NCBI GenBank assembly: GCA_910584615.1
Contig: CAJUAM010000035.1
Span: 1-29,494 of the forward strand
Source: an uncultured Dorea sp.
Lineage (GTDB): Bacteria > Bacillota > Clostridia > Lachnospirales > Lachnospiraceae
DNA: 29,494 nt
Direction of reading: 5' to 3'
The translations under genes were made by a program, and so were the position numbers. Below are positions 16,319 to 24,093 of this stretch, one piece after another. Position 1 is the stretch's first letter. Every line of letters starts with the position of its first letter. Under the pieces are notes generated by a model. It was not told the origin of the DNA, did no database searches, and saw only the letters and a list, made by a program, of their open reading frames with translations.

Positions 16319-17287
16319 TCAATTCGCAAAAAATCCGTCTACACCATTTGCAATCCCATCCGCCACTTTTTGCTGATATTCTTCGGTTCCAAGCAGCGCA
16401 TCCTCTTTTGGGTTTGTCATATATCCTACTTCTACAATTGTCACCGGCACCTGACACCAGTTAATACCGCTCATTGTGTCCGTTTCCCATACATACTGCC
16501 GTTTACAGCCTGCAGAAGCTACCAGTTCATTCAGAACATTCTCTGACAACACCTTGCTTTTGGAATGCAACCCGGCATTATACGGATTTTCAGCAGTCTG
16601 GCAAATTGTCATCGCCCCGCTGGCAGAAGAGTTTTCCGCTCCGTTGGCATGAACTCTTATAAATGCATCCGCGCCTGCTTTATTCGCGATCTCTGCACGT
16701 TCTGCGTTACTGATATCTACATCATTCGTCGTTCTGATCATGATCACTTCATATCCCCGCTCCTCTAATACTGTCTGAAGCTTTAAGGATATCTGCAAAG
16801 TCAGCTCATATTCTGCCAGTCCGCTGGTTTTCCCGCTTGTACCGGATGCCACCTTAGCTTTTGTCTCACTTGCCCCAGGTCCGACCGGCTCCTTATCAGA
16901 ATTGCCTTTTGCCTGATGTCCTGCATCCACTGCCACTTTGTATCCATTAGAAGGCTTCTTTGTACTTTCAGCCGCCCCATCATCCGGCACTTCTGATTCC
17001 ATATCTGTCTCAGACACTTCTTCGCTGTTTTCCGTATCTTTTACAGACACCTGTCCGCTGTTTTCGATACTGCCTTTTGTATCTTCCAAGGATACACTTT
17101 CACGATTGCCTGTATCTTCTGTCAAATCGTCTTCTTGGGGAGCCTCATCTCCCTTTCTGACTTCCTCAATCTCCACGACCTTATCTTTGCTGTTTATTTT
17201 CTTTACCAGGCTGTATCCGCCTATGCTGATCGCGGCTAAGACAATGATCAACACTGTGATTATCCTCTTTCTGGTCTTTCTTTTCAT
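16319..17287 (-). CDS. N-acetylmuramoyl-L-alanine amidase (Amidase_3), membrane-anchored
   Basis: A 322-residue zinc amidase that cleaves the peptide from glycan in peptidoglycan. Residues 1-7 are basic and 8-28 hydrophobic, an uncleaved signal anchor. Residues 35-112 are an acidic Ser/Thr/Glu linker with repeated DTxxS-like units that would span the wall. The catalytic domain (about 116-320) has the expected ligands: H124 (VAVDAGHQ), E159 (AEYELTL), H213 (IRVHANG), and the catalytic E286 (VEVGYMTNP). The gene shares one base with the upstream gene (TAATG), showing translational coupling with the zinc-ribbon/YARHG protein. Its place at the end of the pyrH-rseP cluster suits an envelope role. 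Confidence 0.93.
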   Translation of the reverse strand: MKRKTRKRIITVLIIVLAAISIGGYSLVKKINSKDKVVEIEEVRKGDEAPQEDDLTEDTGNRESVSLEDTKGSIENSGQVSVKDTENSEEVSETDMESEVPDDGAAESTKKPSNGYKVAVDAGHQAKGNSDKEPVGPGASETKAKVASGTSGKTSGLAEYELTLQISLKLQTVLEERGYEVIMIRTTNDVDISNAERAEIANKAGADAFIRVHANGAENSSASGAMTICQTAENPYNAGLHSKSKVLSENVLNELVASAGCKRQYVWETDTMSGINWCQVPVTIVEVGYMTNPKEDALLGTEEYQQKVADGIANGVDGFFAN

Positions 17288-18354
17288 TACCGGTATCCCA
17301 TATCCTTTTCATATTGTGAGATCAGATCTACATTTGCCTTTTCATACTTATTCAATATAGATTCCTTAAAATCACCCGGAGAAATACTGGGCCAGTACCA
17401 GCTGCATGAATCAAAATAATCCTGAAGTCCCTGATCCTTAAACTTTCTTCCATACCGGGCATAGATTTCATTACGCGCCAGTCTTAACTGCAATTCTGAA
17501 AACCCGTATAATTCTGATTCAGAAATATACCGGTAATCACTTCCCGGAAGAATATATCCTGTTGAATCCTCTGTCGGATAAACATAAATCTTTTCTACCT
17601 GCTTTGATGAACCCGGATAAACATAAATCTTCTCTACCGTTTTTTCTTCCTCGGGCTTTTCTTTTTCAGGCTCTTGCTCCTCCTGCACCTGATACTGGCT
17701 CAGATCCAAAGACTCGGAAATCCCGGAACCGGTGATATGAGGCTGGATCATCTTCCCTTTCGCATCCCGGATATCAAGATTACTGCTGATAATATTCTTT
17801 GCCGAATCACCGATCCTATGATACCCGCTTTTAAATTCTACCCATTTGCTCCCATCATAATAAAACTGGTCACAGTTCCTGAGCACACTCTGGTCATACA
17901 ACACAAGCGGATTCCCCGTACCGCTCCAGACTATATAATTCTCATTTACATCTCCGTCTATGTCAAAAACAGACATCTCAATCCGATTATCCCTGCTCTT
18001 TTCATAAAAAACAGCGAAAAACTCCTGCGACACATGATCCGGCGGTTCCGGAAGCCTGTAATCCCATACATCCGTGTCATAATCTTCAGTCAATTCTGTT
18101 GTTTCCTCTTTGACACTGTCATCGGCTCCTTGATTTTTGGCTGTCTGAACATTCTTGCGGCTCATCCCAAACACTACAGCAGCTATTATCAATATGACAA
18201 CAATAAGCGCTGCACCAGCTATTTTGATCATCGTATCCTTTTTGATGGATATAGAATCTGTTTTCTGCTCCTCATCTTTTGGAACCGGCATACCGCACTT
18301 TTCACAAAAATTCATGTCTACAGTCAGTTCATTCCCACAATTCCTGCATTTCAT
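17287..18354 (-). CDS. Zinc-ribbon membrane protein with C-terminal YARHG domain
   Basis: A 355-residue protein. The N-terminus is a zinc ribbon with C3, C6, C17 and C20 (CxxC...CxxC). A single transmembrane helix is at about 43-63, which would place the ribbon inside and the rest outside. The middle contains an acidic linker and a short tandem motif, VEKIYVYP, occurring twice about 15 residues apart. The last 80 residues match the YARHG domain (the name motif appears here as the variant RNEIYARYGRKF, followed by a Trp/Tyr-rich segment). Its role is unknown. YARHG proteins are common in Clostridia and thought to be extracellular. It overlaps the downstream amidase by 1 bp and follows rseP by 56 bp, so a wall-associated function is likely. 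Confidence 0.88.
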   Translation of the reverse strand: MKCRNCGNELTVDMNFCEKCGMPVPKDEEQKTDSISIKKDTMIKIAGAALIVVILIIAAVVFGMSRKNVQTAKNQGADDSVKEETTELTEDYDTDVWDYRLPEPPDHVSQEFFAVFYEKSRDNRIEMSVFDIDGDVNENYIVWSGTGNPLVLYDQSVLRNCDQFYYDGSKWVEFKSGYHRIGDSAKNIISSNLDIRDAKGKMIQPHITGSGISESLDLSQYQVQEEQEPEKEKPEEEKTVEKIYVYPGSSKQVEKIYVYPTEDSTGYILPGSDYRYISESELYGFSELQLRLARNEIYARYGRKFKDQGLQDYFDSCSWYWPSISPGDFKESILNKYEKANVDLISQYEKDMGYR

Positions 18355-18410
18355 AAAAACTTCTTCCTCTTTTCCTTTTCATTTGTAACATACCTGTCAG
18401 TAATCATACA

Positions 18411-19451
18411 TCAAAAGAATATCCTCTTTATATCGTTATACATAACAAATACCATGAGCGCCATAAGAAGCGTGATCCCTACAAGATGTACATAACCTTC
18501 CTTCTCCGGCGGTATCCTCTTTCTGCGGACCGCTTCCACCGCAAGGAACACAAGCCTTCCGCCGTCTAATGCCGGAAGTGGCAGAAGATTCATAACACCA
18601 AGGTTCGCCGACAAAAGAACTGCTATGCTGAGAAGCTGTACTATGACCATGAATACACCGTAAGATTTGCTCTGCTGGTACGTATCGTCCACAACACTCA
18701 CGATTCCCACCGGCCCTGACAGCTGATCCATTCCAATCCTGCCTGTGACCAGCATCTTTAAGCTGTCAAGAGTGGTACAGATCCAAAACTTCACTTCATA
18801 TATCCCATACTTTAGGGCTTCTAACACATTGGCCTTTGTATAGCTTCCGCCCCCGATCCCAAACCGATAATAATTCAGCTCCTCATCCATCTTCGGAGTA
18901 AGGACTGCACTTTTTTCTTCCCCGTTATGTCGGAATACGATTTCTGTATCTTTCCCCTGATTAAACTGGTTATACGAGGTGATCTCACGGAAGACATGGA
19001 TCCTCTTCCCATTCATCTTTACAATAGTATCTCCGGCTTCTATCCCCGCTTCATAAGCAGGATAACCCTCTTCCACAGAACTGATGACAGGCGCGTCATA
19101 TCCCACCATGGCCACAAGGATCACCGCAAATACAAATGCAAGTATAAAGTTAAAAACCGGCCCTGCCGCAATAACTGAAATTCTGGCCCACACAGACTTG
19201 TTATTAAAATTCGACGGGGAATCAGTCACTTCCTCATCTTCTCCCATCATACACAATCCCCCGATCGGAAAAAGCTTAATACAGTAACGGGTTCCCTTAT
19301 ATTCCTTCGAAAACAGGTTCGGTCCCATCCCGATCGCAAATTCTTCCACATCGATGCCATTTTTCTTTGCCAGCGAAAAATGGCCCAATTCATGGAAAAA
19401 CACAATAAAGCTGAAAATTATTATCGCAAATATAATACCCAAACTAAACAT
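18411..19451 (-). CDS. rseP: RseP/RasP-like site-2 zinc metalloprotease
   Basis: A 346-residue intramembrane protease that cleaves transmembrane anti-sigma factors and leftover signal peptides. The first helix carries the zinc motif HELGH (H20, E21, H24). A PDZ domain is around 110-200 (VEEGYPAYEAGIEAGDTIVKMN). The third zinc ligand is in the NLLPLPALDGGRL motif near the C-terminus. Four hydrophobic segments are visible. The start codon overlaps the dxr stop (TAATG), the usual dxr-rseP arrangement in Bacillota. A membrane anti-sigma factor is encoded at 27090-28202 and could be a substrate, though nothing here proves it. Confidence 0.95.
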   Translation of the reverse strand: MFSLGIIFAIIIFSFIVFFHELGHFSLAKKNGIDVEEFAIGMGPNLFSKEYKGTRYCIKLFPIGGLCMMGEDEEVTDSPSNFNNKSVWARISVIAAGPVFNFILAFVFAVILVAMVGYDAPVISSVEEGYPAYEAGIEAGDTIVKMNGKRIHVFREITSYNQFNQGKDTEIVFRHNGEEKSAVLTPKMDEELNYYRFGIGGGSYTKANVLEALKYGIYEVKFWICTTLDSLKMLVTGRIGMDQLSGPVGIVSVVDDTYQQSKSYGVFMVIVQLLSIAVLLSANLGVMNLLPLPALDGGRLVFLAVEAVRRKRIPPEKEGYVHLVGITLLMALMVFVMYNDIKRIFF

Positions 19452-20593
19452 TACCTCCTGCTATTAATCCGTTCATAGGCTGCTGCCTCTGTCTCAAGGA
19501 TCTGATCAAGCGACGGATCTTCTATATTTTTATGGACAGACATACAGTCCTCGATAATCTCTACAATCTCAAGGTACTTCACCTCTCCTTTTAAGAACAT
19601 ACTGACTGCAAGCTCATTTGCCGCGTTGAAAACAGTTGGGAGTGATCCCCCTTGTCTTCCTGCTTCATAAGCAAGCTTCAATCCGTAAAACGTATCCATA
19701 TCAGGCTTTTCAAAATCCAGCTTCCCAATACTCCAGAAGTCAAGTCTGTCCCCGGGAAGATATCTTCTCTCGGGATAGTAAAGAGCATACTGAATGGGAA
19801 GCTTCATATCCGGCGTACCAAGCTGCGCGATGACTGCCCCGTCCTTATACTCCACCATAGAGTGGATAATGCTCTGGGGCTGCACAACTACCTGCACGTC
19901 ATCAACATTCACATTAAACAGCCATTTCGCCTCAATGACCTCAAGTCCTTTATTGACCATTGTAGAAGAATCAATCGTGATCTTGGCCCCCATTGTCCAG
20001 TTCGGGTGCTTAAGAGCATCCTCCATACGGATCTCTAAAAGGTCTTCCTGTTTCCTTCCTCTGAAAGGTCCTCCGGATGCTGTCAGCAGGATCTTCCCTA
20101 CAGCGCCTCTGTCATTCCCCTGAAGTGACTGGAAGATAGCACTATGTTCACTGTCTACCGGAAGGATCCTGACTCCCTGTCTTTTTGCCAGCGGCATAAT
20201 GAGATGTCCTGCTGTCACAAGCGTTTCCTTGTTCGCAAGTGCTATATCTTTTCCTGCCTTGATCGCTTCTATCGTTGGACGTATACCGATCATCCCCACA
20301 ATTGCCGTCACAAGTATATCTGTACCTTCCATCACAGCAATCTCTATCAGTCCTTCCATGCCCGATACGACGTCCGTGTCTGTATCCGCTATCTTTACAC
20401 GAAGCTCCCTGGCCTTTTCTTCGGACCAGACAGCCGCTTTCTTTGGATGGAACATGCGGATCTGCTCTTCCAGAAGATTGATATTTCCTCCGGCGGCAAT
20501 CCCAAGAACCCTGATATCTCCATTCTCACGTACAACTTCCAGCGTCTGTGTCCCGATGGAACCTGTAGAGCCTAAGATGGCTATTGTTTTCAT
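19451..20593 (-). CDS. dxr: 1-deoxy-D-xylulose 5-phosphate reductoisomerase
   Basis: A 380-residue enzyme for the committed step of the MEP isoprenoid pathway, forming 2-C-methyl-D-erythritol 4-phosphate with NADPH. The N-terminal nucleotide site GSTGSIGTQTLEVV, LANKETLVTAGH, the metal-binding DSEHSAIFQ, the SGGPFRG loop and HPNWTMGAKITIDSSTM are all intact. Length is typical. It lies 17 bp after cdsA and overlaps rseP by 1 bp. With uppS it marks this operon as supplying undecaprenyl carrier lipid for wall synthesis. Confidence 0.97.
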   Translation of the reverse strand: MKTIAILGSTGSIGTQTLEVVRENGDIRVLGIAAGGNINLLEEQIRMFHPKKAAVWSEEKARELRVKIADTDTDVVSGMEGLIEIAVMEGTDILVTAIVGMIGIRPTIEAIKAGKDIALANKETLVTAGHLIMPLAKRQGVRILPVDSEHSAIFQSLQGNDRGAVGKILLTASGGPFRGRKQEDLLEIRMEDALKHPNWTMGAKITIDSSTMVNKGLEVIEAKWLFNVNVDDVQVVVQPQSIIHSMVEYKDGAVIAQLGTPDMKLPIQYALYYPERRYLPGDRLDFWSIGKLDFEKPDMDTFYGLKLAYEAGRQGGSLPTVFNAANELAVSMFLKGEVKYLEIVEIIEDCMSVHKNIEDPSLDQILETEAAAYERINSRR

Positions 20594-20610
20594 AAACTCT
20601 TCTCTCCTAT

Positions 20611-21417
20611 TCAGATATTTCCTGCCAGCAGTATTGCCAGATAATAAATCACAGGTGCCGTAAATATCACACTGTCAAACCGGTCAAGAATGCCTCCGTG
20701 CCCCGGTATCAGAGTACCGTAATCTTTAATATCATGATTCCTCTTAACTGCTGATGCCGCCAGATCGCCGATCTGGGAAATCATACCGCCCGCGCCGCAG
20801 ATCAGAGCATAATGTAAAAGATCTGCATCTGCGCTAGCCCACCGATTCACAGCCAAGGCAAACAAAACGCCAAGAAGCGCAGCTCCAAGAACACCTCCGA
20901 CACCGCCCTCCACAGACTTTTTCGGGCTGAGCTTCGGAGCCATCTTATGCTTTCCGATCAGCACACCTACACAATACGCACACGTGTCACACCCCCATGA
21001 ACTTAAAAATATCAGCCACACAAGAATCCCTCCGTCAGGAAGATTTCTTGTCTGATATACATATGACAGCATAACCGCTACATAAAACAATCCGAAAAAG
21101 ACTGTCATCACCTGTTCTGCCCCAAAAGACGGGAAGGTAAATACATAAACTGCCATTGCGATCACAAGAAACAGGATTGTAAACATCGTGATATATTCTG
21201 TATGACCAGTTAACAGCAGCAGATAATAGAAAACAGCAGCGATATAACCAGCATACCCTAATACTTTATTATGCACGCCCACCACTTTATATAATTCAGA
21301 CAGGCCAATTAAACTAATAATTCCAAGAACCGAGAATAATACATATCCGCCCATACCGACAGTGGCGATCAGTATGATGACAAGTACGATTCCGCTGAGA
21401 AGCCTCGTTTTAAACAC
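20611..21417 (-). CDS. cdsA: Phosphatidate cytidylyltransferase
   Basis: A 268-residue membrane enzyme making CDP-diacylglycerol from phosphatidate and CTP for phospholipid synthesis. It has about seven to eight hydrophobic helices. The C-terminal CdsA signature is visible as KRNHDIKDYGTLIPGHGGIL followed by DRFDS. KLSPKKSVEGGVGG is also conserved. It overlaps the uppS stop region by 8 bp, so the two are coupled. Confidence 0.95.
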   Translation of the reverse strand: MFKTRLLSGIVLVIILIATVGMGGYVLFSVLGIISLIGLSELYKVVGVHNKVLGYAGYIAAVFYYLLLLTGHTEYITMFTILFLVIAMAVYVFTFPSFGAEQVMTVFFGLFYVAVMLSYVYQTRNLPDGGILVWLIFLSSWGCDTCAYCVGVLIGKHKMAPKLSPKKSVEGGVGGVLGAALLGVLFALAVNRWASADADLLHYALICGAGGMISQIGDLAASAVKRNHDIKDYGTLIPGHGGILDRFDSVIFTAPVIYYLAILLAGNI

Positions 21418-22129
21418 TCTTTGATCCCTCCTTCACGCCGCCGTAACGCCGTTCTCTGGCATTGTAATGTTCAATTGCCTTCACAAGCTCTTCTTTTGAA
21501 AAATCGGGCCACAAAACGTCTGTAAAATAAAATTCCGTATAGGCAAACTGCCAGAGAAGGTAATTGGACAGCCGAAGCTCTCCGCTGGTGCGTATCATAA
21601 GATCCGGATCTGGTATATCATGAGTATCCAGATAACCTTCAAACACCCGTTCATCAATATCCTCTGCTTTTATTTTTCCCTCTGCGCAGTCTTTTGAAAG
21701 CTTTCTTACTGCCCGCACGATCTCATCTCTGCTGCCGTAATTGATAGCGATCTGGAAATTCAGGCCTTTGTTTTCCTTCGTCGCCTCCTCAAGTTCCTCA
21801 ATCCGGTTTCTGATATCTTCATCAAGTCTTCTTAAATCTCCGATCACGCGGATCTTCATATCGTTCTTCTTTGCCGTCTTCAGACAAGTCTTCATATAAT
21901 TGCGGAGAAGCTTCATAAGCGCCTCCACTTCATCCTTCGGGCGGTTCCAGTTTTCTGTGGAAAACGCATAGACCGTCAGATACTTGATCCCCATACGCCA
22001 TGCTTCCTCACAGATCTTCTCCACATTCTTGCTTCCCTGCGCATGCCCGTAATTGCGGGGCATACCCTTAGACTTGGCCCAACGTCCGTTTCCATCTAAT
22101 ATAATCGCAACATGCTGCGGAATTTTCAT
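21410..22129 (-). CDS. uppS: Undecaprenyl diphosphate synthase (cis-isoprenyl transferase)
   Basis: A 239-residue soluble enzyme that adds isopentenyl units in cis to make the C55 carrier lipid. The N-terminal motif HVAIILDGNGRWAK contains the catalytic Asp and diphosphate-binding residues. YLTVYAFSTENWNRP and the C-terminal DLMIRTSGELRLSNYLLWQ and EFYFTDVLWPDF motifs are complete. It follows frr after 73 bp containing a hairpin, so it may have partly separate expression from pyrH-frr. Confidence 0.97.
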   Translation of the reverse strand: MKIPQHVAIILDGNGRWAKSKGMPRNYGHAQGSKNVEKICEEAWRMGIKYLTVYAFSTENWNRPKDEVEALMKLLRNYMKTCLKTAKKNDMKIRVIGDLRRLDEDIRNRIEELEEATKENKGLNFQIAINYGSRDEIVRAVRKLSKDCAEGKIKAEDIDERVFEGYLDTHDIPDPDLMIRTSGELRLSNYLLWQFAYTEFYFTDVLWPDFSKEELVKAIEHYNARERRYGGVKEGSKSV

Positions 22130-22162
22130 AATCAGTCTCCTTCGAACTTTCTATATAGAAGA

Positions 22163-22189
22163 ACAGACCCTTATCTTAAGCGGGTCTGT
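22163..22189 (-). terminator. Hairpin between frr and uppS, possible partial terminator or processing site
   Basis: ACAGACCC and GGGTCTGT form an 8-bp perfect stem with an 11-nt loop, located 13 bp past the frr stop. On the minus strand it is followed by TCTTCTATAT, only moderately U-rich. It could attenuate or punctuate the operon rather than end it, because the downstream genes keep the standard order. Confidence 0.5.
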
Positions 22190-22202
22190 CCCTACAATGA
22201 CA

Positions 22203-22754
22203 CTACATGGTCATAACTTCTTTCGACTTAACCTCTACAGCCTTGTCAACCTCTTTTACAAACTTATCCGTCATTTTCTGAAGTTCATCTTCCATATCCT
22301 TGATCTCATCCTCAGAAGTTTCTGTTCCTTTCAGCTTCTTTAAGGAATCATTTCCATCACGCCGGATATTGCGGATCGCAACTTTGGCAGCTTCTCCTTT
22401 TTTCTTTACATCCTTTACCAGCTCTTTTCTGCGCTCCTCCGTAAGTTCCGGGAATACGAGACGAATTGCAGAGCCGTCATTGTTCGGGTTGATCCCCAGA
22501 TCAGATGTCTGGATCGCCTTTGTGATGGCCTTGATCATAGTTTTATCCCACGGCTGGATCTGAATCATGCGAGCCTCGGGGACAGATACATTGGCAACCT
22601 GCTGAATCGGTGTCGGAGTCCCATAATAATCCACCATGATCTTGTTCAGAACGTTAGGATTTGCACGTCCTGCACGGATCGCCCCAAGCTCTCCGTCAAG
22701 ATTCGCCATCGTCTTCGTCATCTTCTCTTCGTAAGCCTTTAGTTTCTCATTCAT
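22203..22754 (-). CDS. frr: Ribosome recycling factor
   Basis: A 183-residue factor that, with EF-G, splits post-termination ribosomes. The three-helix-bundle and beta-domain sequence is intact: the LGAIRAGRANPNVL stretch, PIQQVANVSVPEARMIQIQPWD and the NIRRDGNDSLKKLK segment. It starts 13 bp after pyrH with a clear Shine-Dalgarno (GGAGG). The pyrH-frr-uppS order is the standard one in Bacillota. Confidence 0.97.
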   Translation of the reverse strand: MNEKLKAYEEKMTKTMANLDGELGAIRAGRANPNVLNKIMVDYYGTPTPIQQVANVSVPEARMIQIQPWDKTMIKAITKAIQTSDLGINPNNDGSAIRLVFPELTEERRKELVKDVKKKGEAAKVAIRNIRRDGNDSLKKLKGTETSEDEIKDMEDELQKMTDKFVKEVDKAVEVKSKEVMTM

Positions 22755-22767
22755 CTTTCTTTCCTCC

Positions 22768-23472
22768 TTATGATACAGTCACTTTCGTTCCCGTAAATGT
22801 CCCTGATATAGTATTTACAATACTGTTTTCTTCATTCAGACCGAACACCAGCATCGGCATCTTATTTTCAAGACACATGATAGAAGCTGTCAGATCTACT
22901 GCCATAAGCTTTTTATCAATAATCTCCTGAATGGATATTTCGTCATATTTTTTAGCCTCGGGATTCAACTTCGGGTCACTTTCATAAATCCCGTCAATCG
23001 CTTTAGCAAGAAGCATCGCATCTGCCTCGATCTCAATAGCATGAAGCACTGCTCCGGTATCTGTGGAAAAATACGGATGTCCCGTTCCCCCTGCGAAAAA
23101 AACAACCTTTCCTTCTTCTAACGCCTTAACAGCCGCATCCTTTGAAAACAGTGTGGTAAACGCGCCGCACACAAATGGAGTGAACACCTGTGTTTCCATC
23201 CCTGCAGACCGGAAAATATCCGACACATAGATACAATTCATCACTGTTGCCAGCATTCCGATCTGGTCAGCCTTGACCCGATCGATCGTCTCGCTGGTCC
23301 TTCCCCGCCAGAAATTACCGCCTCCGGTGACAATGGCAACCTGAATACCATCCTCTACAAGCTGCTTTACCTGTCTGGCTACCCCAAGGCAGGTCTCCTC
23401 GTCAAAACCAGTCTTCTTTTCTCCTGCAAGCGCTTCCCCGCTAAGCTTTAATAGTACCCTTTTCATAAGCAT
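22768..23472 (-). CDS. pyrH: UMP kinase (uridylate kinase)
   Basis: A 234-residue amino-acid-kinase-fold enzyme converting UMP to UDP. The phosphate-binding start KRVLLKLSGEAL, the VTGGGNFWRGR loop, and the DMLLAKAIDGIYESDPK-like segment (here DAMLLAKAIDGIYESDPKLN) identify it. The ATG at 23472 has AAGGAG 5 nt upstream. The ATG two codons later is less well spaced. It is the first gene of the cluster. The usual upstream neighbours rpsB and tsf are absent here: a divergent MarR gene lies upstream instead. Confidence 0.96.
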   Translation of the reverse strand: MLMKRVLLKLSGEALAGEKKTGFDEETCLGVARQVKQLVEDGIQVAIVTGGGNFWRGRTSETIDRVKADQIGMLATVMNCIYVSDIFRSAGMETQVFTPFVCGAFTTLFSKDAAVKALEEGKVVFFAGGTGHPYFSTDTGAVLHAIEIEADAMLLAKAIDGIYESDPKLNPEAKKYDEISIQEIIDKKLMAVDLTASIMCLENKMPMLVFGLNEENSIVNTISGTFTGTKVTVS

Positions 23473-23497
23473 TCCCGCTCCTTACTTCTGTTGTCGC

Positions 23498-23528
23498 AGT
23501 ATATCACATACTTAGATAAAGTATAACA
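23498..23528 (-). promoter_or_regulatory. Two candidate extended -10 promoters for pyrH
   Basis: On the minus strand TGATATACT (23506-23498) and TGTTATACT (23528-23520) both fit the extended -10 form. Neither has a good -35 (TTATAC and TTTCAT at 17-bp spacing). They lie 26-57 bp upstream of the pyrH start, facing the divergent MarR promoter. Confidence 0.45.
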
Positions 23529-23561
23529 CAGGTACAGTAAAAATGAAACATAAAAAAACTC

Positions 23562-23597
23562 TTGACACAAGTCCGATTTCATACTATAATCACAAGT
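23562..23597 (+). promoter_or_regulatory. Consensus promoter of the MarR-MATE pair with repeated CACAAGT
   Basis: TTGACA (23562-23567) and TATAAT (23585-23590) are perfect matches with a 17-bp spacer. The heptamer CACAAGT occurs at 23566-23572 and again at 23591-23597, bracketing the spacer and -10 box. These are possible regulator half-sites, although MarR proteins more often bind palindromes. Confidence 0.82.
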
Positions 23598-23649
23598 ACG
23601 AAAACAGACTCAAATCAAAAAATGAACGAACAGGAGATATCAAACATAT

Positions 23650-24093
23650 ATGGACTGCCCAATCAACCATAATTTAAAAGAATATAACCATATTTACAAA
23701 GAAAACAACAACCTTTACCACGATATCGCACTGCAGCTTAAATTATCAGACAGTGCTTTTGATATTTTTTACGCCATCTGTGTATTAGGCGACGGATGTC
23801 TGCAGAGGGATATCTGCAGCCTGTCCGCCACAAGCAAACAGACTATCAATTCTTCCATCCGCAAATTAGAAAAGAGCGGATACCTTACCCTCAGGCCGGG
23901 AAAAGGACGGCAGATGCATATTTTCCTGACAGATACAGGAGGGGATCTTGTAAGGGAGAGGATCTTCCCGATCATTGAAACGGAAAACAGGACCTTTGAC
24001 TCCATGCCAGATGAGGAATGCCAGGAGCTCCTAAGACTCAGCAAAAAATATATGGAAATCTTTAAAGAAAATATAAAGGAATTACTACTATGA
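23650..24093 (+). CDS. MarR-family transcriptional regulator
   Basis: A 147-residue winged-helix regulator. The central part shows the MarR helix-turn-helix and wing (LQRDICSLSATSKQTINSSI, then LRPGKGRQMHIFLTDTG). The flanking helices would form the dimer interface. It overlaps the MATE transporter gene by 4 bp (ATGA), so it probably represses its own efflux operon and releases DNA on binding a toxic compound. The ribosome binding site AGGAG is about 13 nt before the ATG, longer than ideal, but no other start is available in frame. Confidence 0.9.
   Translation: MDCPINHNLKEYNHIYKENNNLYHDIALQLKLSDSAFDIFYAICVLGDGCLQRDICSLSATSKQTINSSIRKLEKSGYLTLRPGKGRQMHIFLTDTGGDLVRERIFPIIETENRTFDSMPDEECQELLRLSKKYMEIFKENIKELLL

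Noticed and set aside
19636..20663. Multiple plus-strand frames of 65-154 codons
   Set aside because: All are shadows of dxr on the minus strand, which is complete and has every catalytic motif.
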